DNA from: JAMLIO01 sp031412575
Lineage (GTDB): Bacteria; Bdellovibrionota; Bdellovibrionia; Bdellovibrionales; UBA1609
Length of the DNA stretch: 24,298 nt
Direction: 5' to 3'
NCBI GenBank assembly: GCA_031412575.1
Contig: JANODG010000195.1
Location: forward strand, 1 to 24,298
Shown here: positions 8,155 to 15,185 of the stretch, in pieces
How positions within the stretch are numbered: the stretch's first letter is position 1
Layout of the letters: each line of letters opens with the position of its first letter
Translations under genes and position numbers: made by a program
Notes under the pieces: generated by a model
Databases searched by the model: none
Told to the model about the DNA's origin: nothing
What the model saw: the letters and a program-made list of their open reading frames with translations, nothing else

Positions 8155-9655
8155 AATTACGATTAACGGAAATGAAGTTGAAGTTAAAGAAGGCTCTACA
8201 GTCATCGAAGCTTTTAAAAAAACGGAACAAGATATTGCCCATTACTGCTGGCACCCGGGTCTTTCGATCGCAGGTGTTTGTCGTTTATGTATGATTGAAG
8301 TTGAGGGAAATCCACGTTTACAAATTGCATGTAACATGGTGGCGACGGAAGGCATGAAAGTGTCCAACCAATCTGAAAAAGTAAAAGACGCTGTTCGTTG
8401 GGGTATGGATTTTCATTTGATCAACCACCCACTGGATTGTCCTATCTGCGATCAGGCCGGGGAATGTGGTCTTCAAGAACAGTACATGAAGCACGGTCAA
8501 TACGACTCTAGCATGTCACAACCTAAAGTTAAAAAAAGTAAGGTTGTAGATTTAGGTGAAAAAATTGTTTTAGATTCTGAACGTTGTATTTTATGTTCAC
8601 GCTGTGTGAGATTCACGGACGAAGTGACAAAAACTCACGAGCTTGGAATTTTCAATCGCGGCGATCATAGTGAAATCGGAACTTTTGGTGATAAAAAATT
8701 AGAAAATGATTATGCGATGAACACCGTGGACATCTGTCCCGTAGGTGCATTAACGTCTAAAGATTTTAGATTTCAACAGCGCGTTTGGTATCTAAAAAAT
8801 GTTGAAACAACATGTCCTGGTTGCTCTACAGGTTGCAGTGTTAAAGCCTATTACAATAATGAAGGTTTATTTCGCGTAAAACCCGTGGAAGATCATTCTG
8901 TGAATGGCTACTGGATGTGCGATGAAGGTCGACCACTCTATAAATTTGCAAATCATAAATCTAGAATCAAAACTTTTATGAAAATCCAAAGTGGCACACC
9001 AATGCCCGTAAACTATAAAGAAGTGGAACTTGAACTTTCAAACTTGTTTTCTTCAACAGATAAAGTGGCTTTTGTTTTAACAGGACAAAACACAAATCAA
9101 GAGTATGCGGCTTTAAAAGATTTTACTGGCCGAAGTAATTCTAAAATTGACACTTACTACTGGCAGAATAATCAAGATACATTTGATAGCTTTGATGGTT
9201 TGTTAAAACGTGGGGATAAAAACCCAAATACAAAAGGATTGTTAAACACTTTTGGTTCGTTGAAAAAGCTATCTGACTTACAAAATACGGATGCAAGCAC
9301 TGTCGTGGTTTTTGCGCCTGAAAATATTTTTGCATATCCAGATTACGACCACGTGATTGAAGGTTTGAATTCAATGAAAAAGAAAATAATCTTCGTTGGA
9401 TCGCAAACAACAACGCAACTTTTTCAAATGCCAGAGGGATCAATTTTAATTCCTGCAAAAACATTTTTTGAAAAAAACGGCACGTTTACGAACTACAACA
9501 GTATGGAACGTAAAGTTCAAAAAGGAATTTTATTAGTTAAAGGTGCGATCGACTTAACGGAGTTCGTAGAACTTTGTGAAATGAAGTTTGAACCGGACAC
9601 ACTAATCAAACAAAGAAAATTCAACGAAATGGCTAAAGAGAGAAAAGTTCTATGA
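8147..9655 (+). CDS. nuoG: NADH-quinone oxidoreductase subunit G, short form
   Basis: NuoG (75 kDa), 502 residues, the iron-sulfur wire of the NADH module. All ligand sets are visible: the [2Fe-2S] N1b site C34, C45, C48, C62; the N5 site H94, C98, C101, C107; the N4 site C147, C150, C153, C197; and a further CxxCxxxC set C223, C226, C230 with C258, equal to the off-path cluster N7 found only in some bacteria. The molybdopterin-oxidoreductase-like C-terminal part is much reduced: Escherichia coli NuoG is about 900 residues and Thermus Nqo3 near 780. The frame ends cleanly in an ATGA overlap with nuoI, so the short form looks native and not broken. Confidence 0.94.
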   Translation: MPKITINGNEVEVKEGSTVIEAFKKTEQDIAHYCWHPGLSIAGVCRLCMIEVEGNPRLQIACNMVATEGMKVSNQSEKVKDAVRWGMDFHLINHPLDCPICDQAGECGLQEQYMKHGQYDSSMSQPKVKKSKVVDLGEKIVLDSERCILCSRCVRFTDEVTKTHELGIFNRGDHSEIGTFGDKKLENDYAMNTVDICPVGALTSKDFRFQQRVWYLKNVETTCPGCSTGCSVKAYYNNEGLFRVKPVEDHSVNGYWMCDEGRPLYKFANHKSRIKTFMKIQSGTPMPVNYKEVELELSNLFSSTDKVAFVLTGQNTNQEYAALKDFTGRSNSKIDTYYWQNNQDTFDSFDGLLKRGDKNPNTKGLLNTFGSLKKLSDLQNTDASTVVVFAPENIFAYPDYDHVIEGLNSMKKKIIFVGSQTTTQLFQMPEGSILIPAKTFFEKNGTFTNYNSMERKVQKGILLVKGAIDLTEFVELCEMKFEPDTLIKQRKFNEMAKERKVL

Positions 9656-10182
9656 GTACAATAGTCGTTAAAAGAGAAAATTTAAGTACAAAGTGGTTTC
9701 TTCCTGGGATTTTAAAAGGGTTGGGTTTTACTTTTAAGAAGATGCTTAAAAACTTAAGCAACAAAAAGAAAATGCCTACCTTAAACTACCCTGAAGAAAA
9801 GTATGAATATGGCCCAAGATTTAAAGGGAACCACATTCTTACCGTCAAAAAAGACGGCTCTTTAAGATGTACAGCCTGTATGCTTTGTGCGACTAACTGT
9901 CCTGCAGACTGCATTACAATTGTAGCGTCCGAACATAACGATCCGGAAGTTGAAAAATTCCCAATTCATTATGAAATCGACATTTTACGTTGTGTCTTCT
10001 GTGGATTTTGTGAAGAGGCATGTCCCGTCGACGCCATCCGTATGGGTCCAGAGTGGCAAACGGCCGCATTAAACGGTTCGTCTTTCAGTTATGACATCAA
10101 GTACCTCGCGCGTCGACCAAGCCTTGACGGTGGTATCGTCTCTCGCCTTGACGACAAAGAACGCCACAAAGAGGGCATATAA
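9652..10182 (+). CDS. nuoI: NADH-quinone oxidoreductase subunit I (clusters N6a/N6b)
   Basis: NuoI (TYKY), 176 residues, a two-[4Fe-4S] ferredoxin linking NuoG to NuoB. Ligand groups are C73, C76, C79, C83 and C114, C117, C120, C124 (CVFCGFCEEAC), with the family's amphipathic N-terminal segment at about 12-36 that lies against the membrane. It follows nuoG directly with a 4-bp ATGA overlap; nuoH, which usually sits between them, is absent. It is the last gene of the operon. Its stop codon at 10180-10182 is the first element of the large inverted repeat that follows. Confidence 0.96.
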   Translation: MSTIVVKRENLSTKWFLPGILKGLGFTFKKMLKNLSNKKKMPTLNYPEEKYEYGPRFKGNHILTVKKDGSLRCTACMLCATNCPADCITIVASEHNDPEVEKFPIHYEIDILRCVFCGFCEEACPVDAIRMGPEWQTAALNGSSFSYDIKYLARRPSLDGGIVSRLDDKERHKEGI

Positions 10183-10193
10183 CAAGCCCTCTT
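10169..10193 (+). terminator. Stem-loop over the nuoI stop codon, possible terminator
   Basis: AAGAGGGC at 10169-10176 pairs perfectly with GCCCTCTT at 10186-10193 around a 9-nt loop that contains the nuoI stop codon. No run of T follows (GATAAAAC), so it is not a classical intrinsic terminator. It competes with the larger hairpin described next. Confidence 0.3.
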
Positions 10194-10569
10194 GATAAAA
10201 CAGCGTATTATTTAAAAAGAAATTCTTCTTTAAAATTTATTTCCATTTACAACTCGTGAGCAGGCTCGTTGGCATGAAGCCTTGCTAGAATCAAAGAACA
10301 AGTTTTTAAAGTATTTAAGCTTCTAAGGTCGGCGAAGCCTTGTCATTCGCTTTGCAAAATCATCTTATGGAGCACGAGGATCACGTCCGCAAAGCTTCAT
10401 GCCAACGAGCCGACCTTTGAAGCTTAAATACTTTAAAAACTTGTTCTTTGATTCTAAATGCAAGGCTAAATGCCAAGGTCTCGCCTGTTCACGAGTTGTA
10501 AATGGAAATAAATTTTAAAGAAGGATTTCTTTTTGAATAATGCGTTGTTTTATCAAGGGTGGCTTGTTA
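10180..10569. repeat. Giant near-perfect inverted repeat (~390 bp) between nuoI and recO
   Basis: Left arm 10180-10333 and right arm 10409-10569 are inverted copies differing by a few substitutions and short indels, around a 75-nt centre. Ends are TAACAAGCC and GGCTTGTTA. Two uninterrupted paired blocks are 35 bp (10225-10259 with 10489-10523) and 38 bp (10286-10323 with 10419-10456). The centre holds an additional 18-bp inverted copy of left-arm sequence (10394-10411 against 10263-10280). No coding frame was recognised and no clear target-site duplication is visible. It accounts for nearly all of the 408-nt gap. It could be a transposase-less palindromic element or a transcribed hairpin that isolates recO from the nuo operon. 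Confidence 0.9.
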
Positions 10570-10590
10570 CAGGGCGTGGTAGGATGAATT

Positions 10591-11184
10591 GTGCAAAAGG
10601 TTAAAGGTATCATTTTAAAGAAAATTCCCTTTCAAGAGTCAGATTTGATTGTTAAGGCGCTATTGAATACTGGGGAAAAAATGACTTTTTTTGCGAAGTC
10701 GGCGCTGAAGAGTAAGAAGCGCTTTGGGGGTGGGCTTTTAGATCCTCTGAATTATTTAGAGTTTCAATCTGCGCCTAAGAAGAACGACTCTGAGTTTTTA
10801 TTTTTAAATGAAGCTCAGATGGTTTATGACTTTCCTTTATTGAAAACGGATTATGATCGAATAAAAATGTCGTTATATTTTTTGAAGATCTTAAATAAAG
10901 TTGAAATTTCGAGTTTAGATGATTCAACTCGTGTGTTTGATTTGTTATTGCACACTTTACGAAGCTTAGAGAAATGTAAAAACATGTCCGTTTTAAAAGC
11001 CATGTTTGAGCTCAAGTTTTTAAGTCTTCAAGGGGTTTTAGATCAAACGCCAGAATTAGATATTTTTATTAAAACTTCGCTTTACGAATGTGACAGCATT
11101 AAAAACTTAAGCATGATCGAACCCGTCTTAAGACGAAGTTCCTTCGAACTAGAAAATTTCATTGAGCAGTTATTTGAAGTTTAA
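10591..11184 (+). CDS. recO: DNA repair protein RecO
   Basis: RecO, 197 residues, the recombination mediator that with RecR loads RecA onto SSB-coated single-stranded DNA. The N-terminal OB-fold is recognisable: KGIILKKIPFQESDLIV followed by AKSALKSKKRFGGGLLDPLNYLEF, closely matching the family's AKGARKSKKRFGG-type signature. The C-terminal helical domain is short (family usual about 230-250 residues) and lacks the four-cysteine zinc site of many RecO proteins. The GTG start is supported by AGGA 6 nt upstream. It follows the giant palindrome and is followed at once by the GC-rich repeat cluster. Short length makes this slightly less certain than the nuo genes. Confidence 0.85.
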   Translation: MQKVKGIILKKIPFQESDLIVKALLNTGEKMTFFAKSALKSKKRFGGGLLDPLNYLEFQSAPKKNDSEFLFLNEAQMVYDFPLLKTDYDRIKMSLYFLKILNKVEISSLDDSTRVFDLLLHTLRSLEKCKNMSVLKAMFELKFLSLQGVLDQTPELDIFIKTSLYECDSIKNLSMIEPVLRRSSFELENFIEQLFEV

Positions 11185-11419
11185 GCCCCACGCAGTGGGA
11201 AAAGTTCCAGCAAGAGCGCAGGGGCCACGGCATTCTTCGCTGTACAGCTCCGCATGTGGCCGTCGTGCAAACGGAAGTCCCAGCGAAACGGACTGAACGA
11301 AGCCGCCCGAAGAGCGCTCGAGTGAACTAGACAGCGCCCCACGCAGTGGGAAAAGTTCCAGCGAGCCCCACTTAAGTCGAACGAAGTTCGACGTGTGGGT
11401 GCGAGTGAACTAGACAGCG
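11185..11419 (+). repeat. GC-rich dispersed repeat cluster, two units
   Basis: Two head-to-tail units that start GCCCCACGCAGTGGGAAAAG and end CGAGTGAACTAGACAGCG: 11185-11336 and 11336-11419. Unit 1 contains GGAAGTCCCAGCGAA and CGGACTGAACG near 11272-11299, also found in inverted orientation at 1-77. Inside unit 1, GGCCAC and GTGGCC flank a spacer (about 11223-11260). Unit 2 holds a strong hairpin at 11367-11399, CCCAC..GTCGAAC-GAA-GTTCGAC..GTGGG. The cluster fills the gap between recO and the phosphatase gene, and is distinctly more GC-rich than the genes on both sides. Function unknown; it resembles REP/BIME-type intergenic repeats. Confidence 0.82.
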
Positions 11420-11445
11420 TAAATTTTTAAGAAAGGAAAACCAAC

Positions 11446-12060
11446 GTGAGCATACCTCCACTTCGAAAATCCCGAAAAATCCTCTTCCTCGATCGTGATG
11501 ACACTATCATCAAAGACTTCGGATATCTAAACGACCCTAAGCAAGTGCTTCTATTGCCCGGATTAATCCCAGCTTTAAAATTATTTCGTGACTCTGGTTA
11601 CGAATTCATTGTGACAACCAACCAGTCAGGTTTAACTCGAAAATCAGTTCAGATCGAAAACTTAAATTTAATTCACGAAAAAATTCAGTACGAATTAAAT
11701 TTACATGGGCTCAGGATTTTACATTTCTATTCAGCTCCTTATTTGCATGATCATCGACGCCGTAAACCAAATCCGGGTTTAACTTTAAATGCGATGCAAG
11801 ATTTTAGGGTGGATATAAAAAAATCTATCTTCGCTGGTGATAAGTGGCGGGATTTAGATGTTGGGTATAAGCTTGGCGGCAAAACTCTTTTAGTGAATGT
11901 AGCGAAAGATCAAATGCAGCTCTTTACAGAATTCGAACCTGACTTGATCATCAAGGATTGGAATGAATTTACGATTGAAAGTTTAAGTCAGATATTAGAT
12001 TCAAAGGTGGTAGTATCCAAACTTAATAATACCAGTAAAGATAACTTCAAAGCTCGGTGA
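11446..12060 (+). CDS. HAD-superfamily phosphatase, GmhB / histidinol-phosphatase-like
   Basis: A 204-residue cytoplasmic HAD phosphatase of the D,D-heptose-1,7-bisphosphate / histidinol-phosphate family. Motif I is FLDRDDT with nucleophile D16 and acid/base D18; TTNQSG (57-62) is motif II; RRKPNPG supplies the motif III Lys; GDKWRDLD is motif IV. The cysteines that bind zinc in Escherichia coli GmhB, in the loop just before KPNPG, are absent here (APYLHDHRRRKPNPG), so metal-stabilised substrate specificity cannot be assumed. The GTG start follows GAAAGGA at 11431-11437. It could act in heptose or nucleotide-sugar synthesis, but no lipopolysaccharide genes adjoin it, so the substrate is uncertain. 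The C-terminal 40 residues are not conserved. Confidence 0.82.
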   Translation: MSIPPLRKSRKILFLDRDDTIIKDFGYLNDPKQVLLLPGLIPALKLFRDSGYEFIVTTNQSGLTRKSVQIENLNLIHEKIQYELNLHGLRILHFYSAPYLHDHRRRKPNPGLTLNAMQDFRVDIKKSIFAGDKWRDLDVGYKLGGKTLLVNVAKDQMQLFTEFEPDLIIKDWNEFTIESLSQILDSKVVVSKLNNTSKDNFKAR

Positions 12061-12084
12061 GTTAAATAACTCAAATTATTTAAC
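12061..12084. terminator. Possible bidirectional terminator between convergent genes
   Basis: GTTAAATAA (12061-12069) and TTATTTAAC (12076-12084) form a perfect 9-bp stem with a 6-nt loop in the 57-nt gap between two convergent genes. The stem is AT-rich and only a late T run follows on the plus strand, so it is a weak candidate. Confidence 0.4.
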
Positions 12085-12117
12085 CTGTGTGATAAAATAA
12101 TTTTTACTCGTTCAAAG

Positions 12118-12948
12118 TTATTTCGTGAAAGGCTGAATTAACAGCTTAAAGATATTTTGGTCTTTAAGTTTTCGATAGGTCTCTATCCCAATATCCATGG
12201 TTTCTGGATTATCTTTAGGTGAAGACCTGTATGTGTTAAATATTTTATCCCAAATCGAAAGACAAAAACCAAAATTCGAATTCGTTTCAAGGCTATATTT
12301 CGAGTGATGAATTCGGTGCATACCCGGAGTCACGATAAACACTCTAATCCATTTTTCGACTATACTTGGAAATGTGAAGTTCGAATGATTAAATAAAGCC
12401 GAAAGATTTAATATAATTTCAAAAGTGATAATGGCCTCTACGGAAATTCCAAAAACAAAAATACTAAAAACCTTTACAATCAACGAAAACAAAATCTCTA
12501 AGGGGTGGAATCTTAAAGCTGTGGTTGTATCAAAGCCAATGTCCGTATGATGAACGCGGTGTAGTTTCCATAACCACGGAACTCTATGTGTCAGAATGTG
12601 TTGCAGATATAAAATCAAATCCATTATCAACAAGGCTAAAATAAATACTAAAACATTATATGTGACAATCCAATTTAAGGTGGGTCTTAAAATATTAAAT
12701 AACCCATAACCCTGCTGTTCTGCTTTTAAAGCTAAAACCGAAAGTGAGACCGGGATCAATAACTTTAATAGAAAAACGTTCAACGCGCCTAACACTAAAT
12801 TGTTTATCGTTCTTAGAGTGTGTCCTTCGAACTTATTTCTGTATCTAAAAACAAGTCCCATAGATGTGAACAACAAAAGACCAAAAATAAAAAAAATAAA
12901 CCTTAATATGCTTTCGAATTCAGAAGTGTTGTGGATAAAGTATTGCAT
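12118..12948 (-). CDS. Fatty acid hydroxylase / sterol desaturase family membrane enzyme
   Basis: A 276-residue integral membrane di-iron enzyme. The family's histidine clusters are complete: HxxxH at H117-H121 (HILTH), HxxHH at H130-H134 (HRVHH), NHSN with H188, and HxxHH at H211-H215 (HRIHH). Hydrophobic segments at about 13-35, 52-75, 93-115 and 152-185 surround them, and the motif GMHRIHHSKYSLETNSNFG is typical. Members hydroxylate or desaturate lipids on the cytoplasmic face of the membrane; the substrate here is unknown. It converges on the phosphatase gene and diverges from the DUF1592 gene, and so is probably a single-gene unit. A second enzyme of the same family lies at 20669-22612. 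Confidence 0.9.
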   Translation of the reverse strand: MQYFIHNTSEFESILRFIFFIFGLLLFTSMGLVFRYRNKFEGHTLRTINNLVLGALNVFLLKLLIPVSLSVLALKAEQQGYGLFNILRPTLNWIVTYNVLVFILALLIMDLILYLQHILTHRVPWLWKLHRVHHTDIGFDTTTALRFHPLEILFSLIVKVFSIFVFGISVEAIITFEIILNLSALFNHSNFTFPSIVEKWIRVFIVTPGMHRIHHSKYSLETNSNFGFCLSIWDKIFNTYRSSPKDNPETMDIGIETYRKLKDQNIFKLLIQPFTK

Positions 12949-13032
12949 TTTTTGGTCCCGTTACCTTTCTTAATTTTATCATACTTTTTTGCAACACAAT
13001 TGAATTTTATTAAATTAAATGTATTTAAATTG

Positions 13033-13066
13033 TTGATATTTGAGACGAGCAATTATTTATGTCTCA
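13033..13066 (+). promoter_or_regulatory. Possible promoter with internal inverted repeat
   Basis: In the 220-nt divergent gap, TTGATA at 13033-13038 matches a -35 box well. Immediately after it TGAGAC (13041-13046) and GTCTCA (13061-13066) form a perfect 6-bp inverted repeat with 14 nt between, overlapping the expected spacer and -10 region. This is where a dimeric repressor could sit. The -10 match is weak, so this is tentative. Confidence 0.25.
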
Positions 13067-13168
13067 TTTTAAGATTTTTATTCATTTAATGCAGGCCTTG
13101 ATTGAAGTGCACCTCATTTCTTGCCGAAACATTTATATTAATAACGAAATTGAACATAGGGACTTCTT

Positions 13169-15169
13169 TTGAAAAAAATAAAGCTAGTGCAAGTTATTAT
13201 TTTTATCTCGAGTTTTATCCTCATTATACCTTTTCAAAACTGTAGTCAGTTCGAGCCCGTGGATTTTGCATCAAATGGAACCGAAGGCGAAATCCCAGGT
13301 ATTTCTAATCCACCTCCAACGGCACCAGACACTTCAGTGGTTCGCGGTTTACAAGTGTACAGCCAAAACTGCGCAGAATGCCATGGCTTGATAGATGGAT
13401 CTTCAGTATTAAATCGAAGTGGCAATCAGATTAATAATGCTATCAATTCCGTTCCTGTGATGAGCCGTTTACGTGGAGCCATTGGAACTTCAGATCTTCA
13501 AGCCCTAACAAATGCATTAAATAGACAGCCAGAAGTCATCACTAATCCTAGCACAGGGCGCGCAACTTTTAGTTGTGAAGTTAACTCAGTATCCCTGACG
13601 CCACTATTAAAATTAACAAACAGAGAGTATCGAAATTCTGTCATTTCTTTGTTACAAGATTTTTCTTCATCATTAACCAGCGATGCGCAATTAAATAGTC
13701 TCTTTAATGCTGTTCCTTCGGACGTCATCGTTCAAAACAGAGATACTTTAAAAGAGCAAAACAGATTAATCACCCAACAGGGTTTTATTTCTCTTTTTGA
13801 AGCTTCTTGGCGCGCAGGTGGACTTGCCTCTACCTCTTCGGGACTAAACACATATCCGAACACCAGTGGTTGCTTATCCATGGCTTCAATCAACCAAACT
13901 TGTTTCACCTCATTTATTCGTGAATTTAGCTCAAGAGCCTTTCGTAGACCGGTGAATGTAACAGAATCTCAAAACCTATCGACTCAGCTTTGGGACTCCA
14001 GTCTTAATAAAGCCCAACAAATTCAATTTGCGTTTACAGCCATAGTTCAAATGCCGGATTTTTATTATAAAGCTTACGATCGTGGTGCACCAATTCAGTC
14101 GGGATCGACGACATTAAATTTAACGGCTCATGAACTGGCTTCGAAAGTTTCGTACTTCTTGACTGGATTTCCTCCGGATCAAACATTAAGAGCCTTAGCG
14201 GACTCAGGTCAAATTTCTGATCCTACAATTTTAAGACAACAAGTTGATCGCTTACTAGCAACAACAAATAGCCAACAGACAATCCAAAGATTATTTAGAG
14301 AAAGTTATGGTTATGATGTTTACGACACGTTCACATACCCAAGCTCATTTTTAAATGGGGTCAGCACAAGTGGTTTGACTCAAGCCATGACATCCGAGCT
14401 TGACACCTTTTTTACCAACCAAGTTTTAAGTCGCAATGCCACTTTCAACGATCTAATGACTTCTAGAAACACAACGTTTTCAAATTCAAGTTTAGGAAAT
14501 ATCTATGGAGTCACACCAGGGACAAACATCACTTTACCTACAGAGCGCTCTGGATTCGTTAACCGCGCCGCTGTTTTATCTAAACGTTCTGGAGTAAGAA
14601 CATCGCCAATCAAACGTGGTTTGGCTTTATTAGAACACGTTTTATGTGTGGATGTAGGTTTACCACCACCAAGTGCGCCGACAGCCTTACCTCCATATGA
14701 GGGTGAAGTTTTGTCTACACGTCAGGCCACGGCCCGAGTCAGTGAAGCTTCAGGTACGACGTGCATTGGATGTCACTCTCGCATAAACCCTTTAGGTTAT
14801 CCTTTTGAAAGCTTTGACACTTTAGGACGCGTGCGATCTCAAGAATCTATCTATAACGGGATGGGAAACATTTCGTCCTACTTACCAATAAATACAGCTG
14901 CAACAACCAATGAATTAGGTACACGCGCTGTGAACATCACTCAATCTTCAGGATTAAGCACCGAGCTTGGCCGCAGTGACAAAGCCATCATGTGTTTCGC
15001 TCAACATTTAAAAAGATTCGAATCTAGAGTTCCTGTGACGTCGTCAGATAATTGTCACATGAACCAAGTCCTAACAACTCTTTATGGACAAAATGACAAC
15101 CAAGGTTCTGTAACAGATGCAATTCGTACATTAATTTTATCCGAATCTTTTTCGAAGTGGCGTTATTAA
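13169..15169 (+). CDS. DUF1592/DUF1588-type diheme cytochrome c lipoprotein
   Basis: A 666-residue secreted protein of the planctomycete-type cytochrome family. The leader has a hydrophobic core and a lipobox-like FQNC with C25, so it is probably a lipoprotein. A cytochrome c site CAECH is at 68-72, near the N-terminus. Then come DUF1587-like (LTNREYRNSVISLLQD), DUF1595-like (REFSSRAFRRPV) and DUF1592 (HELASKVSYFLTG) segments, a second heme site CIGCH at 532-536 inside the DUF1588 motif GCHSRINPLGYPFESFD, and a DUF1585-like tail. The start is TTG with AGGGAC upstream. The adjacent DUF1552 gene is its usual partner. The role is presumed to be extracytoplasmic redox chemistry; no substrate is established for the family. 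Confidence 0.92.
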   Translation: MKKIKLVQVIIFISSFILIIPFQNCSQFEPVDFASNGTEGEIPGISNPPPTAPDTSVVRGLQVYSQNCAECHGLIDGSSVLNRSGNQINNAINSVPVMSRLRGAIGTSDLQALTNALNRQPEVITNPSTGRATFSCEVNSVSLTPLLKLTNREYRNSVISLLQDFSSSLTSDAQLNSLFNAVPSDVIVQNRDTLKEQNRLITQQGFISLFEASWRAGGLASTSSGLNTYPNTSGCLSMASINQTCFTSFIREFSSRAFRRPVNVTESQNLSTQLWDSSLNKAQQIQFAFTAIVQMPDFYYKAYDRGAPIQSGSTTLNLTAHELASKVSYFLTGFPPDQTLRALADSGQISDPTILRQQVDRLLATTNSQQTIQRLFRESYGYDVYDTFTYPSSFLNGVSTSGLTQAMTSELDTFFTNQVLSRNATFNDLMTSRNTTFSNSSLGNIYGVTPGTNITLPTERSGFVNRAAVLSKRSGVRTSPIKRGLALLEHVLCVDVGLPPPSAPTALPPYEGEVLSTRQATARVSEASGTTCIGCHSRINPLGYPFESFDTLGRVRSQESIYNGMGNISSYLPINTAATTNELGTRAVNITQSSGLSTELGRSDKAIMCFAQHLKRFESRVPVTSSDNCHMNQVLTTLYGQNDNQGSVTDAIRTLILSESFSKWRY

Positions 15170-15185
15170 AATTTAGGAGCATAAA

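Noticed and set aside
10269..10286. Sigma-54-like promoter (TTGGCATGAAGCCTTGCT) within the palindrome
   Set aside because: The gap between GG and GC is 11 nt, not the required 10, and the right arm copy has the same wrong spacing. It is more likely chance.
10180..10569. Integron attC site
   Set aside because: The ends TAAC/GTTA are reminiscent, but attC sites are about 55-140 bp with bulged bases; this is far longer and almost fully paired, and no integron integrase or cassette array is nearby.
11185..11322. Small open frame through the GC-rich repeat (46 codons, frame kept between copies)
   Set aside because: There is no start codon with a ribosome binding site, and high GC content makes open frames common. 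The 39-nt length difference being a multiple of three may be chance.
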